The notes under the pieces were generated by a model. That model was not told the origin of the DNA and made no database searches. It worked only from the letters and a program-made list of their open reading frames with translations. A DNA stretch of 64,000 bases, taken from positions 32,011,858 to 32,075,857 of the forward strand of contig NC_084835.1 in the NCBI RefSeq assembly GCF_033115175.1, in the 5' to 3' direction. Numbering within the stretch: position 1 is the first letter of the stretch; each line of letters opens with the position of its first letter. This document shows positions 33,868 to 45,455 of this stretch, in pieces. The stretch is from Lepus europaeus (lineage: Eukaryota > Chordata > Mammalia > Lagomorpha > Leporidae). The position numbers were made by a program, and so were the translations under genes.

Positions 33868-34280
33868 TGCTGTGGTTTAAACAGCGTTTAGCTCCCCAAC
33901 TCTGCAGACATACAAGTCACAAGACATGGGTTGGTGATGCTGGCAGACTGAGAGCTAGATCCAGTTGTGGTGTCTAAGGTTGAGACTTTTGGGAGGTGAC
34001 TGGATTGTGTTTTTGGGGTGGAGCCCCATGGTTGCATCTTGATGGCTTCATAAGGAGGCCCATGCACAAATGTACCCCTTGTCTTATTGCACCCTGGCTC
34101 CCATGTGCTCTCTCCTCTGCACATGTTTCTCCATCCACTGTGCTCAGCAGACACCAGCCCAATGGGACCATCTGATCTTGGACTGTGAGTCAACAAACTG
34201 TGATCCCAAATAGACCTTCTTCCTTTACAAGTAGCTTCTCTCGGGCATTTGTTACAGTGATGAAAAGCTGACTAATACCT
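33868..34280 (+). mobile_element. MaLR-type LTR (ERVL-MaLR), sense
   Basis: Begins TGCTGTGGTTTAAACAG, has GGGAGGTGACTGGATTG, GTGGAGCCCCATGGTTGC and GGACTGTGAGTCAACAAAC, and ends GCTGACTAATACCTG, the plan of MST/MLT1-class solo LTRs. Confidence 0.75.
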
Positions 34281-34299
34281 GTTGGAGTCACCTAATCCT

Positions 34300-34506
34300 G
34301 GGTTTCTCAGCCCGACACTTTGGCCTCTGGGCCAGGCAGTTCTTTGTTGTGGGAGCTATCCTGTGCTTTACAGGATGTTTACAGCATCCCTGGCCTCGGT
34401 TTATTTGCTAGACAGCAATCTGGTCTCCTCCAGGAAAATGAAAAATGTCTCCACACATTGCCAAATGCTTCCTGGGAACAGAATCACCCTCTATTGAGAA
34501 CACTGA
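34300..34506 (-). mobile_element. MER20-type hAT relic
   Basis: CAGTTCTTTGTTGTGGGAGC, GATGTTTACAGCATCCCTGG, CACATTGCCAAATGCTTCC and CTCTATTGAGAACACTG follow the MER20 plan. The minus orientation is from memory of the consensus. Confidence 0.65.
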
Positions 34507-34659
34507 CCTTAAAAGAGGTTGTCTTAGCAGAATGACATTTTGGGGTGCTGCAGCCTGACATTGGTATCCTGGTGCTGTACGTAGCTTCTACTTCCCGTCT
34601 GCCAGGTGCTTTTCCCAAACCTCGTGCACTGTTTTATGGCCAAGTTTATTTATTTTTAT

Positions 34660-34981
34660 TTCATTTTTCAAGATTTATTTATTTATTTGAGAAGCAGAGT
34701 TACAGACAGAGAGAAGGAAGGACAGAAAGAAAGGTCTTCCATTTGCTGGTTTACCCCCTAAATGGCTGCAACAGCTGGAGCTAGGGTGATCAGAAGCCAG
34801 ATCCAGGAGCCAGGAGCATCTTCCAAGTCTCCTCACGTGGGTGCAGAGCCCAAGCACTTGGGCCATCTTCCACTGCTTTCCCAGGCCATAGCAGAGAGCC
34901 AGATGGGAAGTGGAGCAGCCGGGACTAGAACCAGCGCCCATATGGGACGCAAGTACCACAAGCGCCACAGCGCCGGCCCCA
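34660..34981 (-). mobile_element. C-repeat SINE, older class
   Basis: An antisense copy from TTTTCAAGATTTATTTA to CACAGCGCCGGCCCC. Confidence 0.92.
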
Positions 34982-35199
34982 CAGCAACATATTTATAAAA
35001 GACATGTCCATATTTAAACTCAAAGTAGGTAAAACAGGTCAGCAAATGCTTGCTTAGCACCTACTAGCCGCCCAATATTGAGCTGGAATTTTAAAATGTA
35101 GTGTTATTCCTCTGCTAATGGAAGGCAAGGATACCTACAGTGAATCTTGAAATTTAACATTTTACCCCTACTTCAGATAACAGCAGAACTGACCAATAT

Positions 35200-35634
35200 T
35201 GTATTAGTCAGCCTCTCAGCTCCACAACAAATACTGAGAGAAACTTCTTATAAAGATCAGTTTATTCAGCCTGTTGTTTCGGAGGTTCACAGCCCAACAT
35301 TGGGCAGCCCCATTAGTCTGGGGTCTGATGAGGGTGGAGGCTTGGCAATGGCAGAGTGAGTGTGGAGGAACAATCACATGGCAAGTCAGGGAGCAAAGAC
35401 AGGCAGCATGCTGGTCCTGTGTTGTGCATTTCATTAAAGCCGTCATGATTCAGCCGTGGGGGTTCCATCCTGGCAACCTAATCCAAAGTTAATAATCACT
35501 TCCCAGAGACCCCCACCCTCAGACAGCACAGTTGGATTACGTGTCTACTCTTAGGCCATTAACCAGTGTGGGGGCCAAGCCCCTAATCATGGGCCTTTCT
35601 TTGGAGGACACCCAAACTAATACCCAAACTATGG
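35200..35634 (-). mobile_element. MaLR-type LTR (antisense)
   Basis: Ends TG...CA (TGTATTAGTCAGCC to AACTATGGCA). GATCAGTTTATTCAGCCTG and CTAATCATGGGCCTTTC match the complement of a MaLR-class LTR. It faces the sense LTR at 33868-34280. Confidence 0.7.
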
Positions 35635-36282
35635 CACATTTGCATAATTCCTCAATTGTAGGTGCTGATTTACAGCTCTGCTATGGAATGTAAGGCCAGA
35701 AAATTTGGCAGTAAATAGTCTTGAGAAAGCAAGAGTATTTATTTCAAAGCCAGAGAATTGATTTGCAAATGTAAGACTGTCAGATGTTTTAGGCATTTTA
35801 TCTTTATGTATTCAGAAATAATTGTATTAACATATTGCTTAAGAGATTGGCCACACTACACAGATCGGGTTTGAAATATCTGTTTTATGACCCTGTGTGA
35901 AACCAGTTAAGCATGGCACCAGGTATACAGTTGAATCACTTATAATAATTGGGCGGATGCTGTTGAATATATCATCTTTAACATATTCCAGAAGTTCCTG
36001 CTTATGGGGACTTTACCAGCCTTTGCTAAATGAACAGAATGGAAATGAATGAGGTATAAAAAGATCAGTTACCCTGGTCAGTTACCAATGCTTTCTTTTT
36101 GTCTTTAATGTTTTTTGCCCCTAAAAGAGCTTTTTAAATCAGTGGAATTAATTAAATGGAAAGGATTTGTTGAGTACTTTTTAAATAAGCATTTGTTGAG
36201 TAGTGTCTATGAGTAATGCATAAATTATACCATTTACCACTAGTAAAGCAGTTCTGAACACTTGAGGAAAAAATTTAACATG
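35635..36282 (+). other. Intron 1 unique sequence
   Basis: A/T-rich, no repeat or exon recognised. Confidence 0.4.
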
Positions 36283-36283
36283 T

Positions 36284-36605
36284 TTTTAAGATTTATTTAT
36301 TTATTTTAAAGGCAGAGTTACACAGAGAAGGAGGGGCAGAGAGAGAGAGAGGTCTTCCATCTGCTGGTTCACTCCCCAATTGGCCGCAATGGCCAAAGCT
36401 CTGCCAATCCAAAGCCAGGAGCGGGGAGCTTCTTCTGGCTCTCACATGATGGGTGCAGGGTCCCAAGGACTTGGACTATCTTCTGCTTTTCCAGGCCACA
36501 GCAGAGAGCTGGATCAAAAGAGGAGCAGCTGGGACTTGAACTGGTGCCATATGGGATGCCGGCACTGCAGGTGGTAGCTTTACCCGCTATGCCACAGCAC
36601 CAGCC
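36284..36605 (-). mobile_element. C-repeat SINE, older class
   Basis: An antisense copy ending CACAGCACCAGCCCC. TTAACATGTTTTT before and TTAACATTTTTTT after suggest its target duplication. Confidence 0.92.
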
Positions 36606-36610
36606 CCTTA

Positions 36611-36953
36611 ACATTTTTTTTTTTAAAGATTTATTTATTTATTTGAAAGTCAGAGTTGCACAGAGAGAAAGAAAGGCAGAGAGAGAGAGAGAGAGGTCTT
36701 CCATCGCTGGTTCATTCCCCAGTTGGCCGCAATGTCCAGAGCTGTGCCGATCTGAAGCCGGGAGCTAGGAGCTTCCCCCAGGTCTCCCACATGGGTGCAG
36801 GGGCCCAAGGACTTGGGCCATCTTCTGCTGCTTTCCCAGGCCATAGGAGAGAGCTGGATCAGAAGTGGAACAGCTGTGTCTTGAACCGTCGCCTACATGG
36901 GATGCTGACAGTGCAGGTGGCAGCTTTACTGCTATACCACAGTGCCAGCCCCC
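36611..36953 (-). mobile_element. C-repeat SINE, older class
   Basis: A second antisense copy directly after the previous one, from poly-T/AAAGATTTATTTATT to CACAGTGCCAGCCCCC. Confidence 0.92.
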
Positions 36954-37068
36954 TGCTCTGGTAACATTCTTTATATGATTTAACTGTACCTTCATCTAAG
37001 CAGCAGGCTGAACTGGGTTTGTGTTTCTTCCTTAATTACTAGTAAGAATTATCTGGGGAGGATATTAA

Positions 37069-37421
37069 TTTTTTTTTTTTTTTTTTTTTAAATTTTTGAC
37101 AGGCAGAGTGGACAGTGAGAGAGACAGAGAGAAAGGTCTTCCTTTGCCGTTGATTCACCCTCCAATGGCTGCCGCGGCCGGCATGCTGCGGCCGGCGCAC
37201 CGCGCTGATCCGAAGGCAGGAACCAGGTGCTTCTCCTGGTCTCCCATGGGGTGCAGGGCCCAAGCACTTGGGCCATCCTCCACTGCACTCCCGGGCCACA
37301 GCAGAGAGCTGGCCTGGAAGAGGGGCAACCAGGACAGAATCCGGCACCCTGACCAGGACTAGAACCCAGTGTGCCAGCGCCGCAAGGTGGAGGATTAGCC
37401 TGTTGAGCCATGGCGCAGCCA
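37069..37421 (-). mobile_element. Young GC-rich C-repeat SINE
   Basis: An antisense copy with poly-T and GACAGGCAGAGTGGACAG, ending CCATGGCGCAGCC. AGGATATTAA flanks it (37059-37068 and 37422-37431). Confidence 0.95.
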
Positions 37422-37477
37422 AGGATATTAAAATTTGTACAGACCTGGTAGAAGGCCAAGGGACATGGTTTTGTTTT

Positions 37478-37780
37478 TATGTAAAAGAGAGAGAGAGAGA
37501 GGCAGTGAGTGAGAGCACACAAATACACTCCCATCTGCTGGTTCACTCCCCAAATGTCTGAAACTGGACCACTCCAAAGACTGGAGCCTGAAACCCCATC
37601 CAGGTCTCCCACATGGCTGACAGGGACCCAACTACCTGAACCATCACCTGCTGCCTAACAGGGTGACCATTAGCAGGAAGCTGGAATCTGCAGCAAACTG
37701 GGGACTCAAGCCAAGGCACTGTGATATGAGATATCTCCATTCCAAGTGGCATCTTAACCACTATATCAAACGATTGCCCC
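37478..37780 (-). mobile_element. Oldest-class C-repeat SINE
   Basis: An antisense copy starting with a GA-rich run, then CATCTGCTGGTTCACTCCC and the end ATATCAAACGATTGCCCC. Confidence 0.82.
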
Positions 37781-39048
37781 AGGAATATGTATCTTTAAGC
37801 ACCAGCTGTTGCCTCAGCGCTGCCACGTGGGGTGATTTTTATTGTCAGGCTGGTTTAGGAAATCACTGGTTTTAGTTTCTTTGGGAAATCTCATCAGACC
37901 ATCTGTAGTCCATCTTTGCTTGTTTTCTTAATCATATACCTGAGTGTGTGTATAAAATACAAACCTTAAACACTAAAAATCGTGAATCATAGTCATTTCA
38001 CTGCTACCACACCTACTTTTGAATGCCTATATTTTATTTTCTTAAACTTTTCATTTGAGATAACTGTGGATTCACCTGCAGTTATAAAAAAGTAGGGAGA
38101 GATTCCCTTGCAGCCTTTACTGCAGAACTTTACTTGCAGAACTATAGTATGACATCATAATAAGGACACTGATGTTAATACAGTCAAGATGTAGACTTTC
38201 CATCAGAACAAGCATCCCCCACTGTTCCCTTCTATAGTCACACCCAGTTCCCTCCCACACCCATCCTACCACCTTAGCCTTAACTACACACAACCATTAA
38301 TCTCTTCTCCATCTCTGTAATTTTGTCATTTAAAGAATGTTCTATAAATAGAAACATACAGTGTATAACCTTTTAGGATTGGTTTTTTTTTTTTTTTCAC
38401 TCAGTGGAATTCTTTGGAGATGCACACAAGTTGTATGTGTCTGTAGTTCATTCCTTTTTTCTTTTTCTGAGTTGTGTGCCATGGTAGAATCTAAAAAAGC
38501 TGCCATGAACATTTATAGGTCTGATGGACGGAAGTTTTCATTTCTTTGGAATAAATGCATGGGAGTTAAGTAGCTGGAGTGTATGGTAACTGCATACAAG
38601 TTCTTAAAATACTACCAGTCTGTTTCAAAGTGTCTGTCCCATTTCACACTTCCATAGGCACTGTAAGAGTGGCCCAGTTTCTCTGTATTCAGCATTCAAT
38701 ATTAGCACTGTTTTATTTCAGCCATTCTGAAAGAGATATGATGGTTATCTCATTGTTTATGTGCTATCTGTATATCCTCTTCAGTGAAACATCTTTCCTG
38801 ACTTTTGCCATTTTCTAATTGGATTGTATTTTATTTGTTGTTAGGTTTGTTTTTTCATAGAACAATAGTTTTAAATTTTGATGAATTTTTTTTTAGATCT
38901 TTGATTTCTTTCATTGATGTTTTGTAGTTTCCAATGTAGAATCCTAGGTGTGTTTTAGATTTACACCTAATGGGTTTTTTGATTAGTTATAAATGATACT
39001 GTATTTTTTATTTTCAGTGTCTTTGTATTCTTGTTAGTGTATAAAATA

Positions 39049-39622
39049 TGCTGTGGCATGGGAAGCACAGCTGGATTTATTCCAAGTTCTTGTCTGAGAA
39101 TGACAGATGAATTCAAAGCAGAGACATAGATAAAGCATAAGAATGACAGCAGCTCTGCCATGGCTTGGGAAAGCAGTAGAAGATGGTCCTAGTCCTTGGG
39201 CCCCTGCACATACATTGGAGACAGGAAAGAAGCTCCTGGCTCCTGGTTTCACATCAGCCTAGCTCCAGCAGTTGTGGCCATTTGGGGAGTGAACCAACAG
39301 ATGGAAGACCTCTCTCTCTCTCTCTCTCTCTGCCTCTCCCTCTGCCTCTCTAATAAATAAATAAATCTTTTTAAAAAGAATGAGAGTAGAATTTGTTACA
39401 AGAGTTTAAAGAAAGAGTACACACTCAGACATTGACTGCAGGCAACTTCCTGAGGGAGAGTTGCCCCCCCCTAAGTTCAGTAGCCCCTTTATTAGGTGAT
39501 ACTTGGTACCCTAACTGAATATACAGATGGAGTGGAGTTTGGGCAGGGTTCACTGCAGCAAGGAGACTCCTGGAAGTCTCTCAGCTCCTTTTCTCCCATT
39601 AGCTTCTTGCCGCACCCTGTCA
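39049..39622 (-). mobile_element. Solo ERV LTR in the L1 relic (antisense to PXK)
   Basis: TG...CA element (TGCTGTGGCATGG to CCCTGTCA) that interrupts continuous L1 text. Flanks AATA (39045-39048) and GATA (39623-39626) differ by one base and may be the 4-bp duplication. On the minus strand an AATAAA signal lies at 39076-39081. A SINE is nested inside. No internal viral genes. Confidence 0.65.
39149..39378 (+). mobile_element. C-repeat SINE, 5'-truncated, inside an LTR
   Basis: A sense copy from CAGCTCTGCCATGGCTTGG to AATAAATAAATC plus A. AAGAATGACAG before and AAGAATGAGAG after are its likely duplication. Confidence 0.9.
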
Positions 39623-40093
39623 GATATACTATTGATATTTGCATACTTACCTTGCATCCTACCACCTTGTCAAGCTTATTTATTAGTTATAGTGTTTTTA
39701 CATCCTTTGATGTTTTCTACATTGACTGTGTCACCCACAAGTAGGAATAGTTTTCTTTCTTTTGATCTGTGTACCTTTTATTTCTTTTTTCTAGCTTTAT
39801 TGCATTGACTAGACTTTCTAATACTATGGCAAATAAAAGTAATGAGAACAGACATCTTTGTGTTATTTCTGATTTAGGGAAATATATTAGGTCTTTTAGC
39901 ATTAAGTATGTCAGCTATAGGACCTTTGTAGAAGCTTTCTATCAGCTTGAGGAGGTTCCTTTCTATTGCTATTTTTCTGAAAGATTTTATTATGACAGGG
40001 TATTTTGTCAAATGCTTTCTGAATATTTTTATGTAACTATGTGATTTTTCTTCCTTAGTTTGTAAGTATGGTAGATTATATTGATTGGTTTTT

Positions 40094-40410
40094 TAGAAAA
40101 GAGATTTATTTACTTATTTGAAAGGCAGAGTGACCAAGAGAGAGGGAGACGGAGAGTGAGCAAAAAGAGAGAGAACGAGAGATCTTCCATCTGCTTGTTC
40201 ATTTCCCAAATCCCACAACAGCTGGGGGTGGGCCACACTGAAGCCAGAAGCCTAGAGCACCATCTGTGTCCCTCATAGGAGTGACAGAGACCCAAGCACT
40301 TGGGCCATCCTCTGCAGCCTCCCAGGAACATTAGCAGGGAGCTAGATTGGAAGTGGAGCAGCCAGGACTTGAAGTCCTGCTCTTCTCCAATGCTTGCCCC
40401 AACACTGGTT
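40094..40410 (-). mobile_element. C-repeat SINE
   Basis: An antisense copy from GAAAAGAGATTTATTTAC to TGCTTGCCCCAACACTGG, inside the L1 relic. Confidence 0.88.
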
Positions 40411-40794
40411 GATTTTTGAGTAATAAATTGGCCTTACATTACAGGAGTAAGCCCCACTTGGTCATGGTGTATGTTTCTTTTATTTTTTTTATGTTGCTGA
40501 ATATGGTTTGCTAATTGTTTTGGAAAGGATTTTCAAGACTGTACTCATGAATTCATGAATGAGGTTGGTTTGTAGTTCTCTTTTTTTTGTGCTGTCTTTG
40601 GTTTTTGTGTAAGGTTAATACTTGCTTCATCAAACAAATTGAGAAGTGTTCCTTCCTTTTCTATTTTCTGGAAGAGTTTGTGTAGAATTAGTGTTATTCT
40701 TTACGTTTGATAGAATTCTACAGTGAAATCTTTGGGCCTGGATGTTTCATTTTTTTTTTTTTTTTTGTGGCAGTTATCAAGTATTGAATTCAAT

Positions 40795-40831
40795 TTTTTA
40801 AAGATTTATTCATTCATTTGAGAAGCAGAAT

Positions 40832-40874
<43 letters not shown>

Positions 40875-41113
40875 CTTCCATCTGGTGGTTTTACTGCCCA
40901 AATGGCTGCAACAGCAGAGCTGGGCCAATCCGAAGCTAAGAGCCAGGAGCTTCTTCCAGCTTTCCCACATGAGTGCAGGGCCTCAAGCACTTGGCCCATC
41001 TTCCACTGCTTTCCCAGGCCATTAGCAGAGAGCTGGATTGGAAGTGGAGCTGCTGGGACTTGAACCAGTGCTGCAGGCGGAGGCTTAACCTACAAGCCAC
41101 AGCGCCATCCCCA
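40795..41113 (-). mobile_element. C-repeat SINE with long GA run
   Basis: An antisense copy with a (GA)n run at 40834-40872, ending CACAGCGCCATCCCC. TGAATTCAATTTTTTA before and TGAATTTAGTTTTTTA after are a diverged duplication. Confidence 0.9.
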
Positions 41114-41123
41114 TGAATTTAGT

Positions 41124-41438
41124 TTTTTAGAAGATCTATTTAATTGAAAGGCAGAGTTACAGAGAGAAAGAGAGAGAAATGTTTTCCAATTGCTGGTTCA
41201 CTCCCCAAAGGACCACAATATCTAGGGCTGGGCCAGGCTGAAATCAGGAGTCTGGAACTCTTATCCAGATCTCCCATGTGGGTGGCAGGAGCTTAGGTAT
41301 TTGGCCCATTTTCTGCTTTCCAGGGTGTATTAGCAGGGAGCTGGATTGGAAGCAGAGCAGCTGGGACTCGAACTGACTCTCACAGGGGATGCTGGCATCA
41401 TAGGTGGCAACTTAACCCACTGAACCACAATACCAGCC
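41124..41438 (-). mobile_element. C-repeat SINE, older class
   Basis: An antisense copy from TTTTTTAGAAGATCTATTTA to CACAATACCAGCC, set almost directly behind the preceding copy. Confidence 0.88.
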
Positions 41439-41937
41439 TGTGATTTCAGTGTTTTAATAGTTATAAAGATAGTCAAATTATTTATTTTGTAGTGGCTGGG
41501 CTGTGGTACTGAAGTATTGTGAGGAAGTGGTCCATCTCATCTCTTGTTAAATTTATGTAGGTAGATTTGTTCATAGCACTCCTTTACCTTGTGGTATCTG
41601 AAGAGTCTGTAGCAATACCATTTTGTTCCTGATGCTGGTAATTTGTGTGTTCTCTCTCTTTCTCTCCCACTAGTTTTGCTAGAAGTCAGTCCATTTTATT
41701 GCTCTTTTCTAAGAATTGGCTTTTCGTTTCATGATTTTTTCTCTCAAAAGTTTTCTACTATATCAATTTCTGCTTTTATCTGGATCTATGTCCTTCCTTC
41801 TTATGCCTTTAGGTTTATTACACTCTTCTTCTAGGTCCTTGAGAGAGTGAGCTTCGATGATTGATTTGATATTCTTCTTTTTAATAAAAGCCATTTAGTG
41901 CTCTCAGCACTACTTTAGCTCACAAAGTTGAACCTGT

Positions 41938-42581
41938 TGTAGGGGAAGAAAGGGTTTCTCAGCCTCCTGGCTAGAAATAAAAGCCAGCAAAGACCGATGA
42001 ACAGGAGCAAAGCATGTTTAATCCGAGTTTAATATGACATGGGGACCTTCAGACATGAAGACTCCAAAACTCAGGGAAGACTGTCTGTTTCTATGCTCGG
42101 GTTTGATAAAGAATGAACAGCCCCATAGAAGTGTGGTTGGAATGATCTAAGGATAAAAGACTGATGCAGAAACTTACGGCCCGGCCCGTGTGTTCACTCT
42201 CCTTGTATCTGTGTGGTGCTCCTTCCCCCTAAGTGTAGGGCAGGAGCCCTTCAGGAATGAGGGCCTTGTGGCCTCTGACAGACAAGGTACATCAGAGAAC
42301 TTCTTGATGAACAGTTCTTAGGCAGAAAGCCAGGGGAAGCTTAAGGTAGTATTTCCAGGTTTTATGACTGGCTTTGGAAGAAAGGGACTCTGGTCTGTGA
42401 CCATCCTTGAAGAAAAGGAATCCTAGTTTCTATAGCCTGCCTGGGGAAGGAAAGAGGAGGGGGAGAAAGAAGGGCAGGGAAAATCCAGAAAGATCTTGCT
42501 TCTGAGCTCCTTTCCTTCCCTTCAAAGTGTCCAGCATGCCGTGGCTTCATGCTCCCGGGTGTCGGGTTCTCAACCCCAGCA
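41938..42581 (-). mobile_element. Solo ERV LTR, class I type, in the L1 relic
   Basis: A 644-bp element with TG...CA ends, flanked by an exact CTGT 4-bp repeat (41934-41937 and 42582-42585). Removing it joins the L1 text on both sides. On its own strand ATTAAA signals lie near 42017-42033. Only the LTR is present. Confidence 0.85.
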
Positions 42582-43208
42582 CTGTCTTCTTTCAGTTTAG
42601 TGTATCATTATTTTTATAATTTTCCTTGATATTTCGTCTTTGGTTCATGGAGTATTTACAAGTATGTAATTTAGTTTTCCTGTTATCTTTCTGTTGTTAA
42701 TTTCTTGCTCATATATTTTCAGTTCTTTTAAATTTGTTGAGGTTTGCTTTATGGCTCAGGATATGGTCTGCATTGGTTTGTATTGCATGGTCACTTGTAA
42801 AGAATGTGTGTTTTTCTGTTATTGGATGGAGTGCTCTGTAAATGTTAATTAGTTCTGTTGGCTGATGGTATTACTGAGTTCTTCCTCCCTGGTTTTCTAT
42901 TTAGCTGTATCAATTACTGAGAAGGATGTTGGAGTTTCCAACTGTAACTGTGAATTTGTCTGTTTCTTTGTTCAGTTCTGTTAGCGTTTGCTTTACATAT
43001 TTCATAGCTTCATTGTTTGGTACGTACATATTTAAGATTGCTATGTCTTCCGTGTGTTACCCTTTTTGTCTTTATTATATATTCCAAGTGCAGGTTGAGT
43101 GTCCCTTATCTGAAATGCTTAATGCCAGAAGTGCTTCAGTCTATAACTTTCTTTGCTCTGAAGTCTACTTTATCTGATAATTTTACTTATATTTTATTCT
43201 CTGTTTTT

Positions 43209-43525
43209 TAAAAGATTTATTTATTTATTTGAAGGCAGAATTACAGAGAGGCAGAGGCAGAGAGAGAGCCAGAGGTTTTTCATCTGCTGGTTCACTCCCC
43301 AAATGGCTGGAGCTACACCAATCCAAAGCCAGGAGCCAGGAACTCCTGTTCTCTGGGTCTCCTACATAGGTGCAGGGGCCCAAGGGCTTGGGCATCATCT
43401 ACTACTTTACAAGGCCATAGCAGAGAGCTGGATCGGAAATGGATCAGCCAGGACTTAAACCGGTGCTCATATGGCCGGCATTGCAGGCTGAGGCTTTACC
43501 TGCTATGCCACAGTACTAGCCCCTC
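43209..43525 (-). mobile_element. C-repeat SINE just upstream of PXK exon 2
   Basis: An antisense copy ending CACAGTACTAGCCCCTC. ATTCTCTGTTTTT flanks it exactly (43196-43208 and 43526-43538). Its right end is about 50 bp from the exon 2 acceptor. Confidence 0.95.
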
Positions 43526-43576
43526 ATTCTCTGTTTTTATAACTGAGGTTCTTCTCCTTCCCTCTTTTTTTTTTAG

Positions 43577-43627
43577 GAATATATCATTCGAGTACAAAGA
43601 GGAATTTCTATAGAAAACAGCTGGCAG
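43577..43627 (+). CDS. PXK: PXK coding exon 2 (residues 35-51, PX domain)
   Basis: This 51-bp exon encodes 17 residues, EYIIRVQRGISIENSWQ, an early beta-strand pair of the PX domain. The acceptor is a T-rich tract ending TTTTTAG at 43576 and the donor is GTAAGC at 43628. Both ends are phase 0, so skipping would keep the frame while removing a core strand. The exon is boxed in by repeats: an antisense L1 relic with an inserted SINE (43209-43525) ends within about 20-50 bp of the acceptor. It is too short to appear as a free-standing open frame; I identified it from splice signals and family similarity. Confidence 0.95.
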
Positions 43628-44364
43628 GTAAGCATTTTTTGTTGTTGTTGTTGTTAGAAAAATGTTTAATCTGTGACCAAAACCCTGGCTTAGGGTATCA
43701 AAAATCTGGAAATTCAGAGAACATGAATAAATATAAATCGTGTTTCTTTTAGCTATAAATTTTTAGCTTTAAGACAAGTATTGTAAGACTTTAAAACTTT
43801 TCCTAGTTGTTTAGGTAAGTTATATATGATGTTACGAGGAATAATCTGCTCTCAAGCTTAACCCAGAGCAAGCAGGACCTGGAGCCTCCTTCCCCATAGC
43901 CATGGTACAAGTGGATGAACTTAGAGTTCAACCCGACAGGTAGAGGTGAGACACTGTCCCGGACACTGTACAGTTTGGAACACTACATTTCGTGGACACT
44001 CAAGTCCACTCCTGGGCAACTTGTAGTGCTGGCTCCCTTACTGTCTCTCTAGAGGGCCTTCCTGGGGCCTCAGGCTCTGCTTTCCTCCGTAGTGGCCTCA
44101 GAGAAGATATCTCAGTAAGGTCTAGAGGGCCTCCCCCGCCCCCCGACTTACAGAGGGTAACTGAATTCTGTGTGGGGGCCATTTCTTTCCAGGTTTAGTC
44201 GTTATAATCACCACCCCTTCCCCTTCCGAAGTTTTGTCTTACCCTTCAGAGCCCAACTTGAACCTTTCCTCCCACCTTAAGCAGTCTCTAACCACAGTGG
44301 CCCACACTTGGTATTTTCTTTGTGGGAAACTTCATACTGCTTTTTGTTTGAATACTTACGTTTA

Positions 44365-44560
44365 ACCTCTCTGGAGCACTTACCAAGTGTTCAGCACTGA
44401 CTCAAGCACATTAATCCATTTTGACCCTTGAAATCAGAGCTATGCTGTCATTTTATCCCCATTTTGCATTGGAGAAGTTAACTGACTTGTCTGAGGTCAC
44501 ACCTAGGTCACTGGTAGGACAGGATTGGAATTGCAACTGTTCATGGTTAACCACTATGTA
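44365..44560 (-). mobile_element. MIR relic
   Basis: The complement of MIR: CTGGAGCACTTACCAAGTG, TTTTATCCCCATTTTGC, CTTGTCTGAGGTCACACC. Confidence 0.8.
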
Positions 44561-44699
44561 TACCTTTTAGCTGCTTCTTTCTTATGAGGCATGGCTTTAT
44601 ATTTAGGCTTTTTGGTGTGTGCTTGACAATCAAGACCAACTGCAGTGTCTTGCCAGAAAAATCAACCCGCGGGGCAGTTTTCTAAGTCCAGAAACTGCG

Positions 44700-44836
44700 T
44701 TAGGAACCTGAGGGCACCTGACAAAAATGCAGGCTCTTGGGCCCCACGCTAGACCTGCTAAGCTGCTCCATGGGTGGAGTCCTAGGTGACCTCCAGCTAA
44801 TTCTCCTCCTGCACAGTAACTTTTGAGAATCACTGA
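44700..44836 (+). mobile_element. MER5-type hAT relic
   Basis: GGCTCTTGGGCCCCACGC, CTAGACCTGCTAAGCTGC and the end CTTTTGAGAATCACTG follow the MER5 plan. Confidence 0.7.
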
Positions 44837-45455
44837 TGAAGGTTAAAGTCAAACTGCTCTAAAGCAAAGTAATGTGCGTGCCCTGCATGTGAATAGCTAG
44901 AAGAATCTGGCTGTGGCAGAATCCCTGGTATAAATACAACTAAGAAAGAATGTGTAGACAGTGATGGTGGGAGGGAGGAAGCCTGGGCAATCAGGTGGAG
45001 GTGTGGCAGCCCTGCCTACAGGCCTATTCCAGGCCTCAGGGTAATGGGATCTCCATGGGAGGGAGTTGTATCCGGGATGAGGAGAAACTTGCCTCAAAAC
45101 TCCCTCCTTTGTTTGATTCCATGCTCAGTAAACTTTTTTTTGGCATATCATAATAATGCATTGTTTCAGGCACCTGGTTACTAAGAAAGATAAGACAGAG
45201 GGCTATTCGTCCTGAAAAGTAATATTCTTCTAGAACCAGTTTGTGTCTGGAGATTTTGGCTGGCATTACCAGTTTTTCATAGTCCAGCTCTGGGACACTA
45301 CTAGGGCTGTTGTGAGCCTGTTAAACAAGGTAAGCACTGCATCTGAGCCCTCTGACCCTGACCATGAGTGCTTGACCTCTAGAAGGCCAGCAAAGAAGGA
45401 AGTGGAGAGAGATTGTCTTTGATGACTCAAAATAGCACTGTCTTGTCTCTTACAG

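Larger units (their letters stand above)
38030..43560 (-). mobile_element. Long antisense L1M relic, multiply interrupted
   Basis: Antisense old L1 sequence can be followed in order from the 3' part into ORF2: TGTAATTTTGTCATTTAAAG, CCATTTTCTAATTGGATTG, AGACTTTCTAATACTATGG, ATTGGCTTTTCGTTTCATG, TGTTAATTAGTTCTGTTGG. It is broken by two solo LTRs (39049-39622, 41938-42581) and by SINEs (39149-39378, 40094-40410, 40795-41113, 41124-41438, 43209-43525). All frames are destroyed. A roughly 45-bp piece near 43087-43135 (GGTTGAGTGTCCCTTATC) looks like yet another old insert. Confidence 0.85.
43628..45455 (+). other. PXK: PXK intron 2 (1,828 bp)
   Basis: A short intron without C-repeats. It has a GTT repeat (43640-43656), a MIR relic (44365-44560) and a MER5-type relic (about 44700-44836). 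No other gene seen. Confidence 0.8.

Noticed and set aside
38030..43560. Reverse-transcriptase-like region on the minus strand as a live element
   Set aside because: The L1 is old and broken by seven insertions and many stops, so no functional ORF2 remains.
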